From: Saprospiraceae bacterium
GTDB lineage: Bacteria; Bacteroidota; Bacteroidia; Chitinophagales; Saprospiraceae
NCBI GenBank assembly: GCA_013001975.1
Contig: JABDKX010000044.1
Span: forward strand, 1-40,219
Reading direction: 5' to 3'
DNA: 40,219 nt
How positions within the stretch are numbered: the stretch's first letter is position 1; every line of letters begins with the position of its first letter. Below, one piece after another: positions 7,285 to 15,679 of the stretch. The translations under genes were made by a program, and so were the position numbers. The notes beneath the pieces are model-generated. The model worked only from the letters and a program-made list of their open reading frames with translations, made no database searches and was not told where the DNA came from.

Positions 7285-7974
7285 ATGAAAAAGTATACAA
7301 TTTTAATCACAACATGTTTCTTAGTTATTTTAGGAACGAATTTGATCAGTCAGAACAAGGTATCAGTCATTTCGGGTATTCATACAGCAAATATTTCAGC
7401 TGAAGGCCTCAATGCAGACTTCTTAGATATCAACTCCATTTCAAGATTTATGGGTGGCGTACTTTACGAAAGAGCGCTAGATAAGCATCTTGATATACGC
7501 ACAGGTGTCATTTATAAAACAAAAGGCTTTAAGCTGAATGAAGCTATAAATGTTGATATTTTTAACTTACCGTTACCAATTGGCGTTAAAGTAACTTCTG
7601 AATTAAACACAATTGATGTGCCTTTGATGCTTACTTATAATTTCAAAAACAACAGTAACATCACACCATACTTTAGTGCAGGACCTAACTTTTCATACGC
7701 GACATCTGGTGCTATTAGAACCAAGGCAACTGCCATATTAGATTTTACCTTAACTAATACACCTCTAGATTTAAGCAGTGATGCTTACAATCGTTTAGGC
7801 ATAGAAGGTCAATTGGCTGGTGGTGTGAAGATACCTTACGGCAAAGGAGAGATAACAACTGAATTTGCATACAGTCACGCTATGAATAATTTTACAAGCG
7901 ATGACTTTATCATAGACACAGGAATTAAAAATAAAGGACTCAGCTTTAGCATTGGCTACGGCATGTACTTCTAA
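7285..7974 (+). CDS. outer-membrane beta-barrel protein (PorT-like)
   Basis: This 229-residue protein has a signal peptide (MKKYTILITTCFLVILG, cleavage near LISQ) and the strand pattern of Bacteroidota outer-membrane barrels. Recognisable features are GGVLYERALDKHLDIRTG, LMLTYNF followed by ITPYFSAGPNFSYA, and a closing GLSFSIGYGMYF with a terminal aromatic as expected for BAM insertion. An overlapping ATG at 7274 is in another frame. It is a single-gene unit with its own terminator. Function is unknown; such barrels are often annotated as porin-family or PorT. Confidence 0.82.
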   Translation: MKKYTILITTCFLVILGTNLISQNKVSVISGIHTANISAEGLNADFLDINSISRFMGGVLYERALDKHLDIRTGVIYKTKGFKLNEAINVDIFNLPLPIGVKVTSELNTIDVPLMLTYNFKNNSNITPYFSAGPNFSYATSGAIRTKATAILDFTLTNTPLDLSSDAYNRLGIEGQLAGGVKIPYGKGEITTEFAYSHAMNNFTSDDFIIDTGIKNKGLSFSIGYGMYF

Positions 7975-8021
7975 AATAAAAATATTGCTTTTATGATCTT
8001 AGTCGCCTGAATGGCGCAAGG

Positions 8022-8052
8022 AGTCTCCTTAGATGTAAGGAGACTTTTTTTA
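8022..8052 (+). terminator. rho-independent terminator after the second barrel gene
   Basis: A perfect 10-bp stem AGTCTCCTTA / TAAGGAGACT (8022-8031 with 8036-8045) is followed by a T run. It abuts the end of the convergent gene at 8050. On the minus strand there is no T run, so it serves the rightward gene. Confidence 0.88.
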
Positions 8053-8325
8053 ATTATTAGAAAAAGATTCTTCTATAATTTCACTGGTAAATTTTCTACG
8101 ATTTCTCCACCAAATATATCCAAGTGTTCCAACTAACAAGTAAGGCAATGATAGCATATACAGAATGCCTTTATTTAATCCTTTTCCCATTGACCCACCA
8201 TTTTGCAAGTTGGTTTCTGCTGACATTCTACACATTGGGCATTGAGCAGCTGCTTCAAAATTACCAATAAACATGAAGGCCAATACTAGACAACAAACTA
8301 ATAATATTTTTACTTTAAATGTCAT
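8050..8325 (-). CDS. small membrane protein with CPMC motif
   Basis: This 91-residue protein has a signal peptide or first helix (about 5-25), then QCPMCRM at the start of the exported part, a Gly/Asn-rich segment and one membrane helix (about 53-71) followed by a basic WWRNRRK. It is the last gene of the respiratory cluster. The CxxC flanked by Met resembles copper- or thiol-handling sites, and the context makes a role in oxidase assembly reasonable, but this is inference. I recall similar proteins near Bacteroidota cox genes without a defined function. Confidence 0.75.
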   Translation of the reverse strand: MTFKVKILLVCCLVLAFMFIGNFEAAAQCPMCRMSAETNLQNGGSMGKGLNKGILYMLSLPYLLVGTLGYIWWRNRRKFTSEIIEESFSNN

Positions 8326-8350
8326 ACTGCAAATTTAATTCATATTTAAC

Positions 8351-8890
8351 TTAATAGCATGGCTTTAACATAAGGTATACAGTTGGTCCCGTGAAAACAA
8401 CATAAAGCCAAATAGGATAAACCCACCTTGTCATTTTCTTATGCTTCTCTACTGAGTAAGTTATACCTCTATTAAACGTTAATAAAATAAAAGGTAAAGA
8501 TAATCCTGCGAGAATAATATGACTGATCAGAATAATGAAATAAACAGTTCTGATTAAGCCTTCTTTACAATACTTTGTTTCCGGCGTCGTAAAATGATAG
8601 ACGACATAACTTAACAAAAAGAAAGCAGAACAAACCATGGCGCCAAAGATCATATTTCGATGCGCTTTAATGTTTTTCTTTTTCACAAAATAGAGTGCTA
8701 ATAATAGAAAGATTCCAGCGAACGTATTGGCTAAAGCATTAAATCCTGGCAACCATGAAGTATCAAAATTGACATCAAACCTTTCGGCTGGTCTCATGGC
8801 TATTACCAATCCAATCACTACGACTGAAAGAATATAAGCTACTAAATCTAACTTTTTTAATAACGCCGTATTTTCGTTTTTATCAATCAT
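8351..8890 (-). CDS. DUF420 family protein (CtaM-like oxidase assembly factor)
   Basis: This 179-residue protein has five predicted membrane helices and the DUF420 signature. It has AHRNMIFGAM after the second helix, a YHFTTPET-type loop between helices, a conserved His in LISHIILA, and KHKKMTRWVYPIWLYV. In Bacillus and Staphylococcus the DUF420 protein CtaM is required for heme-copper oxidase assembly. Its start overlaps the SCO-like gene stop by 8 bp, so the two are translationally coupled. The location in a cox cluster supports the same role here. Confidence 0.88.
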   Translation of the reverse strand: MIDKNENTALLKKLDLVAYILSVVVIGLVIAMRPAERFDVNFDTSWLPGFNALANTFAGIFLLLALYFVKKKNIKAHRNMIFGAMVCSAFFLLSYVVYHFTTPETKYCKEGLIRTVYFIILISHIILAGLSLPFILLTFNRGITYSVEKHKKMTRWVYPIWLYVVFTGPTVYLMLKPCY

Positions 8891-9428
8891 TTTCGTCAGC
8901 TTTCATTTTAATATCTTTTGGCTTTTTCCTTGGTAAGATAACGGCCAAATCTTCTATGATTTGAGTGAGGACTTTCTTTCCTGATCCTTCATAATATTGT
9001 CTGATAAATCCAGAAGTATCCACTATCATATAATCAATGTTCTTAAATTTTTTGTTGTTAGTTTCAATATTCGAAGGTTTGTAATATTCTACAGCACTTT
9101 TAGAATTCCAACCCGCAGGTTGTACTTCTGTTTTAGAAAGTGAAATATATTTAAATGTGTGCGCATTTTTAAATTGGTCGATCATTGATTGATCCAGTTC
9201 TGTTATATCATCTTTAAATTTTACAACGCATGTTTTGTGTGTCATCTTTTCAAACAAAATATCTTTGTCTTTGTTCTCAAAATCGAACGCATGTATAAAT
9301 CTTCCTTTCTCTGATAATTCCAATACTTTTCCTTTACGCCAATCAAGTCCTCCTTTTAAGAAGTACCAAGATGCTGCTGGCAAAGCAAACAGTAAAACAA
9401 GAAGTAAAAGAGGTTTTAATTTTTTCAT
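8883..9428 (-). CDS. SCO1/SenC-like thioredoxin-fold protein lacking the copper site
   Basis: This 181-residue protein has one N-terminal membrane anchor (about 5-23) and a periplasmic domain. Its C-terminal part resembles SCO proteins: IDYMIVDTSGFIRQYYEG followed by an IIEDLAVILP helix. Position (after subunit IV, before DUF420) is also where SCO genes occur in this phylum. However the CxxxC copper-binding motif is missing. The domain has a single cysteine (THKTCVVKF), and no His aligns clearly with the third SCO ligand. It may be a redox-inactive scaffold. Family assignment rests on context and the C-terminal half, so it is moderate. Confidence 0.68.
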   Translation of the reverse strand: MKKLKPLLLLVLLFALPAASWYFLKGGLDWRKGKVLELSEKGRFIHAFDFENKDKDILFEKMTHKTCVVKFKDDITELDQSMIDQFKNAHTFKYISLSKTEVQPAGWNSKSAVEYYKPSNIETNNKKFKNIDYMIVDTSGFIRQYYEGSGKKVLTQIIEDLAVILPRKKPKDIKMKADEND

Positions 9429-9469
9429 TAGAATTATTTTGTTACTTAATTCCCAGTTTGATTTTATAT

Positions 9470-9496
9470 TAAAAAAAAAGCCACAAATAGTGGCTT
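9470..9496 (-). terminator. terminator between the subunit IV gene and the SCO-like gene
   Basis: On the minus strand AAGCCAC pairs with GTGGCTT (9490-9496 with 9478-9484), 5-nt loop, followed by a run of T residues. It lies 7 bp after the subunit IV stop and would partly uncouple the three downstream assembly genes. Confidence 0.82.
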
Positions 9497-9502
9497 CAAT
9501 TT

Positions 9503-9931
9503 TTATCCTTGAGTTTTAATCACTTTGGTGTCTTCCGACATACCTGTTTGACTGTTTCGAATGATTACTGGATCATCAACTTCAATGTTGTTTTTATCTG
9601 TAATCAAATCTCTTCTTTTTTGCCAATCTCTGCCTTCAGCGAAGAAAGCAATAACTGCCCAAACGAGAAGTAACGTAGGCAATAAAACAGTTTTTACCAA
9701 AGCAGGCACTTCATATTTCATATGCATAAATTCATATACAATAAGATATGCCTTATATAAACTCATTATTATCATTATTCCTGCTAGAGCAAATCCTGGA
9801 AACATAAATTTGCCTCCAAACAAATGACCTTTACCTGTTAAAGCAACAAATACTTCAAGTAAAGTAATAGCAGCTAAAATCAAAATAAATTTAGTCGCGT
9901 CCTTTTTAGATTTTTCGTATGAATGACCCAT
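9503..9931 (-). CDS. cytochrome c oxidase subunit IV-like protein
   Basis: This 142-residue protein has three membrane helices (about 15-32, 44-68 and 80-100) and belongs to the prokaryotic COX4 superfamily, a small accessory subunit of heme-copper oxidases. The motif LYKAYLIVYEFMHMKYE at the end of helix two is characteristic. It lies 13 bp after the subunit III gene and is the last structural oxidase gene before a terminator. The hydrophilic C-terminal tail (about 103-142) is of unknown role. Confidence 0.87.
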   Translation of the reverse strand: MGHSYEKSKKDATKFILILAAITLLEVFVALTGKGHLFGGKFMFPGFALAGIMIIMSLYKAYLIVYEFMHMKYEVPALVKTVLLPTLLLVWAVIAFFAEGRDWQKRRDLITDKNNIEVDDPVIIRNSQTGMSEDTKVIKTQG

Positions 9932-9944
9932 TGTCTCTTACTTT

Positions 9945-10793
9945 TTAAATTAAATAGAATACTAAAAACACAAATACCCACACAAGATCTACAAAGTGCC
10001 AATACAGACCTATCTTTTCAACCATCTCATAACCGTTCTTCCTTTCAACATATAATCCTGTTGCTACATTCACACAAATTATAATGAGAAAGATAACACC
10101 AGAGAAAACGTGAAATCCATGGAAACCAGTAATAAAGAAAAATAATGCACCGAAGGCTTTGGGTCCAAAGCTTTGAACTTTAGTCTCGCCTTGATCTTTA
10201 CCTTCTAATACTTTATATTTTAAAGGTGCCCATTCTCCGTTATGTTGGTGAATTAAATAAGGATCACCAGCTTCAAATGTATCGCCTTCATTTATATTAT
10301 GGCCATCACCTTCTAAGTAGATACCTGATTCGGTATGTGTACCAAAAGGATTCGTTGTCACAGATACGTGCTCACCTTTTATCAAAGTCGTCCATTCCCA
10401 AGCTTGAGAACCCAAGAAAGCAATTCCACCAAGGATAGTTAATACCATCCAAAAGATGACTCCGTTTTTATTTTCTCTATGACCTTCTTGTACTGCTCTT
10501 ACCATTGTAAATGAAGAGAATAGAAGTATAAAGGTCATCACCGTTACAAAGTAAAGTGGTGTATCGTGAAATCCTCCTGGGAAGATGCTGAATACAAAAT
10601 CAGGAACAGGCCAACTCGGCATGCTTGATCTTAATGTACCATAAGCAATCAAGAATCCTGCAAAAGTAAATGCATCTGATAATAGGAAGTACCACATCAT
10701 CAGTTTCCCATAACTTACTTTGAAAGGAGATTTACCACCCTCCCATAATTTTTCTTCTACTTCAGGTGCATGATGCGTTAAAGTATCTGCCAT
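9945..10793 (-). CDS. coxC: cytochrome c oxidase subunit III
   Basis: This 282-residue membrane protein is subunit III of the heme-copper oxidase. Recognisable are MMWYFLLSDAFTFAG at helix one, AWEW before the central loop, and the paired C-terminal motifs TGFHGFHVFSG and YWHFVDLVWVFVF. A hydrophilic insertion of about 70 residues (about 140-208) interrupts the fold between helices; I recall comparable insertions in Bacteroidota subunit III proteins. The gene lies 6 bp after the second subunit III paralogue (10800-11390). Confidence 0.94.
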   Translation of the reverse strand: MADTLTHHAPEVEEKLWEGGKSPFKVSYGKLMMWYFLLSDAFTFAGFLIAYGTLRSSMPSWPVPDFVFSIFPGGFHDTPLYFVTVMTFILLFSSFTMVRAVQEGHRENKNGVIFWMVLTILGGIAFLGSQAWEWTTLIKGEHVSVTTNPFGTHTESGIYLEGDGHNINEGDTFEAGDPYLIHQHNGEWAPLKYKVLEGKDQGETKVQSFGPKAFGALFFFITGFHGFHVFSGVIFLIIICVNVATGLYVERKNGYEMVEKIGLYWHFVDLVWVFVFLVFYLI

Positions 10794-10799
10794 TGTATA

Positions 10800-11390
10800 T
10801 TATTTACAAACCAATAAGAATATTAACAAATAAATCCATAGTATATCAACAAAATGCCAATAGTGTATAACCAATTGAAATCTTAGTTTTCTTTTTTCAG
10901 TAACAATAAAAGGTAATGAAAATGCATGTAGAATGGCAACCGTAATGCAAGCCAAACCACCCAAAATATGAGCTGCATGTAGCCCAGTGATCAAATACAA
11001 AAACGAACCACTTACATTTCCTTTTAAATCTACACCAATAGAAAATAAAGATTGCCAACCATAATATTGCAGCGTCACAAAAGCAATGCCCAATATAAAA
11101 CTGGCTATCAATAAAAGTTTATATGGAATTTCTTTTTCATTTTTAAAACTAACATATGATGTATGAATACATATACTGCTCAATATCAAAGCCGCAGTAG
11201 AGTAATAGAAATAACTTGGCATTGTATATTCCAACCAATTTCCAGCTGCACTTTTTACGATATAAGCACTTGTCAAAGCACCAAACATCATGATTATACT
11301 TGCGAACGAAACATACAAGGCAAATTTATGCGGATGTATTTTGTTTCGATATGTCTGCGGATTATATGTCACTGCATTCATGCTATCCAA
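10800..11390 (-). CDS. cytochrome c oxidase subunit III-like protein (second copy)
   Basis: This 196-residue protein is a short subunit III homologue with five membrane helices. It has TGLHAAHILGG and YWHFVDILWIYL, equivalent to the TGFHGFHV and YWHFVDLVW motifs of its neighbour, but lacks the 70-residue insertion. Two tandem subunit III genes next to cyoE and COX4 are a common arrangement in Bacteroidota. Its start overlaps the cyoE stop by 8 bp, so translation is coupled. Confidence 0.92.
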   Translation of the reverse strand: MDSMNAVTYNPQTYRNKIHPHKFALYVSFASIIMMFGALTSAYIVKSAAGNWLEYTMPSYFYYSTAALILSSICIHTSYVSFKNEKEIPYKLLLIASFILGIAFVTLQYYGWQSLFSIGVDLKGNVSGSFLYLITGLHAAHILGGLACITVAILHAFSLPFIVTEKRKLRFQLVIHYWHFVDILWIYLLIFLLVCK

Positions 11391-12279
11391 TTAAGTATAA
11401 TATTAAAACAATAGGTAAATAGAAAAATGATCCAAACATAAGTTTTAATGCATTCTTTCTATTTGGTTTAAATTGTAATTTCATTCCCAACCATGCATAA
11501 AGCAAAGTTGTTATTATCAATAATCCCAAAGCGATAATGTGAATATCCAATCCTGCCATATATGACCAGATCATTGTTGGGATAATTAGCAAACTATATA
11601 AGGCAGCGTATGCGCCTAAATTTTTATCAATTGTACCGTCACTATTCTTTGGTAATAACTTATAACCTGCATTATCATAATCATCAAAAGACAAAAATGA
11701 GATTGCCCAAAAGTGAGGAAACTGCCATAAGAACTGAATCATAAATAATGTCAGTCCTAACATCGTTATAGTGCCTTCATGAGCAACAACACCTATCAAT
11801 ACTGGCAATGCGCCTGGAATTGCTCCAATCGCAACCGATAATGTAGAGTATCTTTTAAGTGGTGTATAAACAAAACCATATAAGATAAAAGAACTCATAC
11901 CTAAAAATGCAGCCAATGGATTGATAAGCCCAAGTAAGATAATTCCAAATACAAGTAATAAACCACTGATCAGCATCGCTTCAGAACTCTTCATTCGCTT
12001 TGCTGGTAAAGGACGGTTTTTAGTTCTTTCCATCAACGCATCGAATTCTTTTTCCAAAACTTGATTAATGCCATTTGCTGCTCCAGTGATAGCAAGGCCA
12101 CCAATGAAAAGCAAACCAAAATTTATAATCGAAAAATGTCCAGCTGCAGCAATAAAGTAGGCCAATACAGAAGATATAACTACCGTTAATGATAGTCGAA
12201 ACTTAGCTAACAACAAGATGTCATCCATCTTGGTTATTTGCTTTCCAGCCTCAATCTTTTTTGTAATTGCTTTACTCAA
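11383..12279 (-). CDS. cyoE: protoheme IX farnesyltransferase (heme O synthase)
   Basis: CyoE/CtaB attaches a farnesyl group to heme b to make heme O, the precursor of heme A used by the oxidase next door. The 298-residue protein has about nine membrane helices. The UbiA-family polyprenyl-binding Asp motif is visible as NGINQVLEKEFDALMERTKNRPLP in two overlapping parts (N..D..D, about residues 70-90), and a second region has FDDYDNAG (about 195). It lies 25 bp after ctaD. No heme A synthase (ctaA) gene is present in the window. Confidence 0.96.
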   Translation of the reverse strand: MSKAITKKIEAGKQITKMDDILLLAKFRLSLTVVISSVLAYFIAAAGHFSIINFGLLFIGGLAITGAANGINQVLEKEFDALMERTKNRPLPAKRMKSSEAMLISGLLLVFGIILLGLINPLAAFLGMSSFILYGFVYTPLKRYSTLSVAIGAIPGALPVLIGVVAHEGTITMLGLTLFMIQFLWQFPHFWAISFLSFDDYDNAGYKLLPKNSDGTIDKNLGAYAALYSLLIIPTMIWSYMAGLDIHIIALGLLIITTLLYAWLGMKLQFKPNRKNALKLMFGSFFYLPIVLILYLIG

Positions 12280-12304
12280 TGTTATAAATTATTAACTATA
12301 TCAA

Positions 12305-14155
12305 TTAATGATCGCCAGGAATTTCGTCTTCACCCATTGGTTCGATTTGAGTAATGAACTCTCTTCCGTCTTTACCATAGTCATATGCCCATCTGTGAAC
12401 AACAGGAATCTTACCTGGCCAGTTACCATGTCCTGCTTCAATCGGCGTCGTCCACTCTAAAGTATTTGCACCGTAAGGATTCTTTACTTTTTGCTTTTTA
12501 CCTTTATAAATACTGTAGAAGAAATTGATAACAAATACAATTTGTAATGCAAATACAACAATAGCAGCTATTGTTATAAATTGATTCATTGGACCAAAAT
12601 GCTTGAATGTATCAAAAGCTTCGAAACTGTAATATCTTCTTGGTACACCAGCCATACCTAAGTAATGCATTGGCCAGAAAATAGCGTACGCTCCTATCAT
12701 TGTTCCCCAGAAGTGAAGCTTACCCAAAGTCTCGTTCATGTATCTTGCAAACATCTTAGGAAACCAGTGATAAATACCAGCAAACATTCCAAAGAAAGCA
12801 GCGATACCCATAACAATGTGGAAGTGAGCTACCACAAAATAAGTATCATGCATTTGAATATCAATTGCAGAATTACCTAAGAATATACCTGTCAATCCAC
12901 CTGAAATAAACATTGATACAAAACCAATTGAAAACAACATGGCCGAATTGAATCGGATATTACCCCCGTACAAGGTGGTAATCCAGTTGAAAACTTTGAC
13001 GGCGGACGGTATGGCGATAATCAATGTGAAAATCACAAAGAAGTTGGATAAGAATGGATTCACTCCGGACATAAACATGTGATGTGCCCAAACTATAAAT
13101 GATAAAAATCCAATCGCCAATATTGAAAGTACCATAGCTTGATAACCAAAAATTGGCTTACGTGCATGGACTGATAAAACTTCGGAAACAATACCCATCG
13201 CAGGAAGGATAATGATATACACTTCAGGGTGACCTAAGAACCAAAATAAATGTTGGTATAAAATAGGACTACCGCCTACAAATTCAAGGGCTTCGCCTTG
13301 TATGAATATTTCACTTAAGAAAAATGATGTACCCAAACCTCTATCAAACATCAACATGAAAAATCCTGATGCTAATACAGGGAAAGATAAAAGTCCCAAT
13401 ACTGCAGTTACAAAGAATGCCCAAATAGGAAGTGGCATTCTCCACATACTCATTCCTTTAGTTCTTAAATTTAGTACCGTTGTTATGTAATTGATACCTC
13501 CCAGTAAAACAGATACCACAAATAAGGTCAAACTGATTAACCATAGCGTCATTCCTGTGCCCGATCCTGTCGAGGCTTGCGGTAAAGCACTCAGTGGTGG
13601 ATAACCTGTCCATCCTCCAGAGAATGGTCCAGTACTGATGAATAGTGAATAAAACATCACACAACCAGCTAAAAAGAAAAACCAGTATGAAAGCATATTT
13701 AAGAATGGTGATGCCATATCTCGTGCTCCTACTTGCAAAGGAATAAGGAGATTACTAAATGTTCCACTTAATCCAGCTGTCAATACAAAGAATACCAATA
13801 TGGTACCATGCATGGTAACAAGCGCATAATAAAATTCTGGTGATAATGATCCTATGCCGTTCTCAACAACAATCCATTTTCCAAGAAGTGGTTTGATCCA
13901 AGTCAAATCAGATTCAGGGAAACCCAATTGTAATCTGAAAACAATTGACATAGCTGCACCTATCAATGCCCAGAATATACCGGTAATTAAAAATTGTCTA
14001 GCGATAATCTTATGGTCCATCGAGAATATATAATGCCCAATGAAGTTAGATTGATATTTGTCCCCATGGTGATGATCGTGAAAATGATCATCATACCCTG
14101 TTTCTTCAATCAAAACCGCTACTTTATCGTTTGGATCTACTGCTACATTTGCCAT
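12305..14155 (-). CDS. ctaD: cytochrome c oxidase subunit I
   Basis: This 616-residue protein is the catalytic subunit with 12 core membrane helices. Heme a ligands are H116 and H446, the high-spin heme ligand is H444, and copper B ligands are H309, H358 and H359. H309-P-E-V-Y313 contains the cross-linked Tyr and the D-channel Glu (E311), which places it in the A1 class of heme-copper oxidases. The cytoplasmic N-terminus is extended and has a His cluster, DDHFHDHHHGD (about 22-32). It lies 13 bp after coxB. Confidence 0.98.
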   Translation of the reverse strand: MANVAVDPNDKVAVLIEETGYDDHFHDHHHGDKYQSNFIGHYIFSMDHKIIARQFLITGIFWALIGAAMSIVFRLQLGFPESDLTWIKPLLGKWIVVENGIGSLSPEFYYALVTMHGTILVFFVLTAGLSGTFSNLLIPLQVGARDMASPFLNMLSYWFFFLAGCVMFYSLFISTGPFSGGWTGYPPLSALPQASTGSGTGMTLWLISLTLFVVSVLLGGINYITTVLNLRTKGMSMWRMPLPIWAFFVTAVLGLLSFPVLASGFFMLMFDRGLGTSFFLSEIFIQGEALEFVGGSPILYQHLFWFLGHPEVYIIILPAMGIVSEVLSVHARKPIFGYQAMVLSILAIGFLSFIVWAHHMFMSGVNPFLSNFFVIFTLIIAIPSAVKVFNWITTLYGGNIRFNSAMLFSIGFVSMFISGGLTGIFLGNSAIDIQMHDTYFVVAHFHIVMGIAAFFGMFAGIYHWFPKMFARYMNETLGKLHFWGTMIGAYAIFWPMHYLGMAGVPRRYYSFEAFDTFKHFGPMNQFITIAAIVVFALQIVFVINFFYSIYKGKKQKVKNPYGANTLEWTTPIEAGHGNWPGKIPVVHRWAYDYGKDGREFITQIEPMGEDEIPGDH

Positions 14156-14168
14156 AATAAATTATTAA

Positions 14169-15662
14169 TTATTTAGCTAAAATTTTTAACTCGGTTCTTC
14201 TATTGTTTTGACGCCCTTCTGGTGTTTCATTTGAATCTATAGGTGCTGTTTCTCCATACCCTTTTGCAATTATAGATGCACTTGATACTCCTTTTTCTAA
14301 AAGATAGTTTCTAACTGCTTTTGCTCTGGCTTCTGATAATGCCATATTCAGATCATCATCGCCTGTACTGTCAGTATGGCCACTCAATTCAACTTTTACA
14401 TTTTCATTTTCACCTATTAACGCGGCCACATTATCCAATTCATATTCAGAAATATCTTGCAAATTTGATTTGCCAGTCTCAAAGAAAACATGCTTTAGTC
14501 TGATAACTTCTGCATCATCCGATTCAAGTGCTGACATAAATTCGGATTTTAATTCCACTTTTCTTTCGTCAATTTCTATTTTTAACAAATCACCTTTATA
14601 AGGATCTGCGTCCGTATTTCTGATATTTCCTAAGTAGAATGAATTCTGAGATTTTAACCAATCTTCATAAGTCCCTCTATCTACGATTTCGACAATTCGC
14701 TTCATACTGTAATGACCTTTACCACATAATTCAGCACAAGCCAATTCGTAATTGAATTCTTCCCATCTTTGTTTGGAATCAGGATCAGTTGGATCTGCAG
14801 GCACTTGCCATTCAGGATATTTTCTTAACTCTTCTCTATATTCTTGAGTTGTCTTTATCGGTGTAAAAATAAAGTAAGTAGGCAGTCCAGGAACAGCATC
14901 CATCTTAACTCTAAAGTGAGGCAGATAGAAGTTATGTAAAACATCTTTTGCTGTTATTCTTACTCTTACTTTTTGATCAACAGGCAACACAATTTTGGAT
15001 GGCATAAAGTCATCCAGATTTTTTTCGTCGGTCCAATCTTGACCCAATGGATTAGTCGCTGTATTAATAAGCCTGAAATCACGCTTTCCTAATTTTCCAT
15101 CTGGTCCGGGATATCTTAAATCCCACGCAAACTGATAACCCGTTGCTTCTATTTCGATGTAGTCATCGTCAGGACCAACATCTGGCATAACATCATTCCA
15201 AACGATTAATCCTCTTACAACTAAAAAGATTAAAACGATGGTTGGGATGACTGTCCAAATAACTTCGAGTTTTGTACTGTGCGCTAAGAAAGTGGCTACT
15301 CTGTTTTTATCCGCTTTGTATTTATAACTGAACCAGAATAATGCAATGTGAGTCAATACAAATACAATTCCAGTAAAAAATAAAGTCAAATCAAATAATC
15401 TGTCTAGCGAGTTTCCATGTGCAGATGCAGCTTCATGTGGTCCGTATCCTAACATAGAATTCTTGTAATACCAAGCTGATCCTACACAGAAAATTAGGAA
15501 TCCAATAAGAAATACTAAACAGTAAAAAGCAGTACGCTTATTTTTTTGCGCTTCTACTTCTTCCTCTCCTCGAATTTTAGCAGCTATTTCCGAAATCCTA
15601 GCAATTTGAACTATGATTACTGCTAAAAGTATAATTGTTAATGTAGCTATTAAACCTATCAT
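14169..15662 (-). CDS. coxB: cytochrome c oxidase subunit II fused to an OmpA peptidoglycan-binding domain
   Basis: This 497-residue protein delivers electrons to subunit I. Four hydrophobic helices (about 2-20, 44-64, 90-112 and 133-152) precede a periplasmic copper A domain whose ligands are all present: H243, C309, E311, C313, H317 and M320, in CAELCGKGHYSM. After a linker (about 330-387) comes a complete OmpA C-terminal domain (about 388-497). It has FFETGKSNL, SGHTDSTG, LSEARAKAVRNYL and GRQNNRRTEL. D431 and R446 correspond to the diaminopimelate-binding Asp and Arg of OmpA. One uninterrupted frame covers both parts, so this is a true fusion. It takes the place where caa3 oxidases carry a cytochrome c domain. 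It lies 17 bp after actF. Confidence 0.96.
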   Translation of the reverse strand: MIGLIATLTIILLAVIIVQIARISEIAAKIRGEEEVEAQKNKRTAFYCLVFLIGFLIFCVGSAWYYKNSMLGYGPHEAASAHGNSLDRLFDLTLFFTGIVFVLTHIALFWFSYKYKADKNRVATFLAHSTKLEVIWTVIPTIVLIFLVVRGLIVWNDVMPDVGPDDDYIEIEATGYQFAWDLRYPGPDGKLGKRDFRLINTATNPLGQDWTDEKNLDDFMPSKIVLPVDQKVRVRITAKDVLHNFYLPHFRVKMDAVPGLPTYFIFTPIKTTQEYREELRKYPEWQVPADPTDPDSKQRWEEFNYELACAELCGKGHYSMKRIVEIVDRGTYEDWLKSQNSFYLGNIRNTDADPYKGDLLKIEIDERKVELKSEFMSALESDDAEVIRLKHVFFETGKSNLQDISEYELDNVAALIGENENVKVELSGHTDSTGDDDLNMALSEARAKAVRNYLLEKGVSSASIIAKGYGETAPIDSNETPEGRQNNRRTELKILAK

Positions 15663-15679
15663 TCTCTACAGATTAATTT

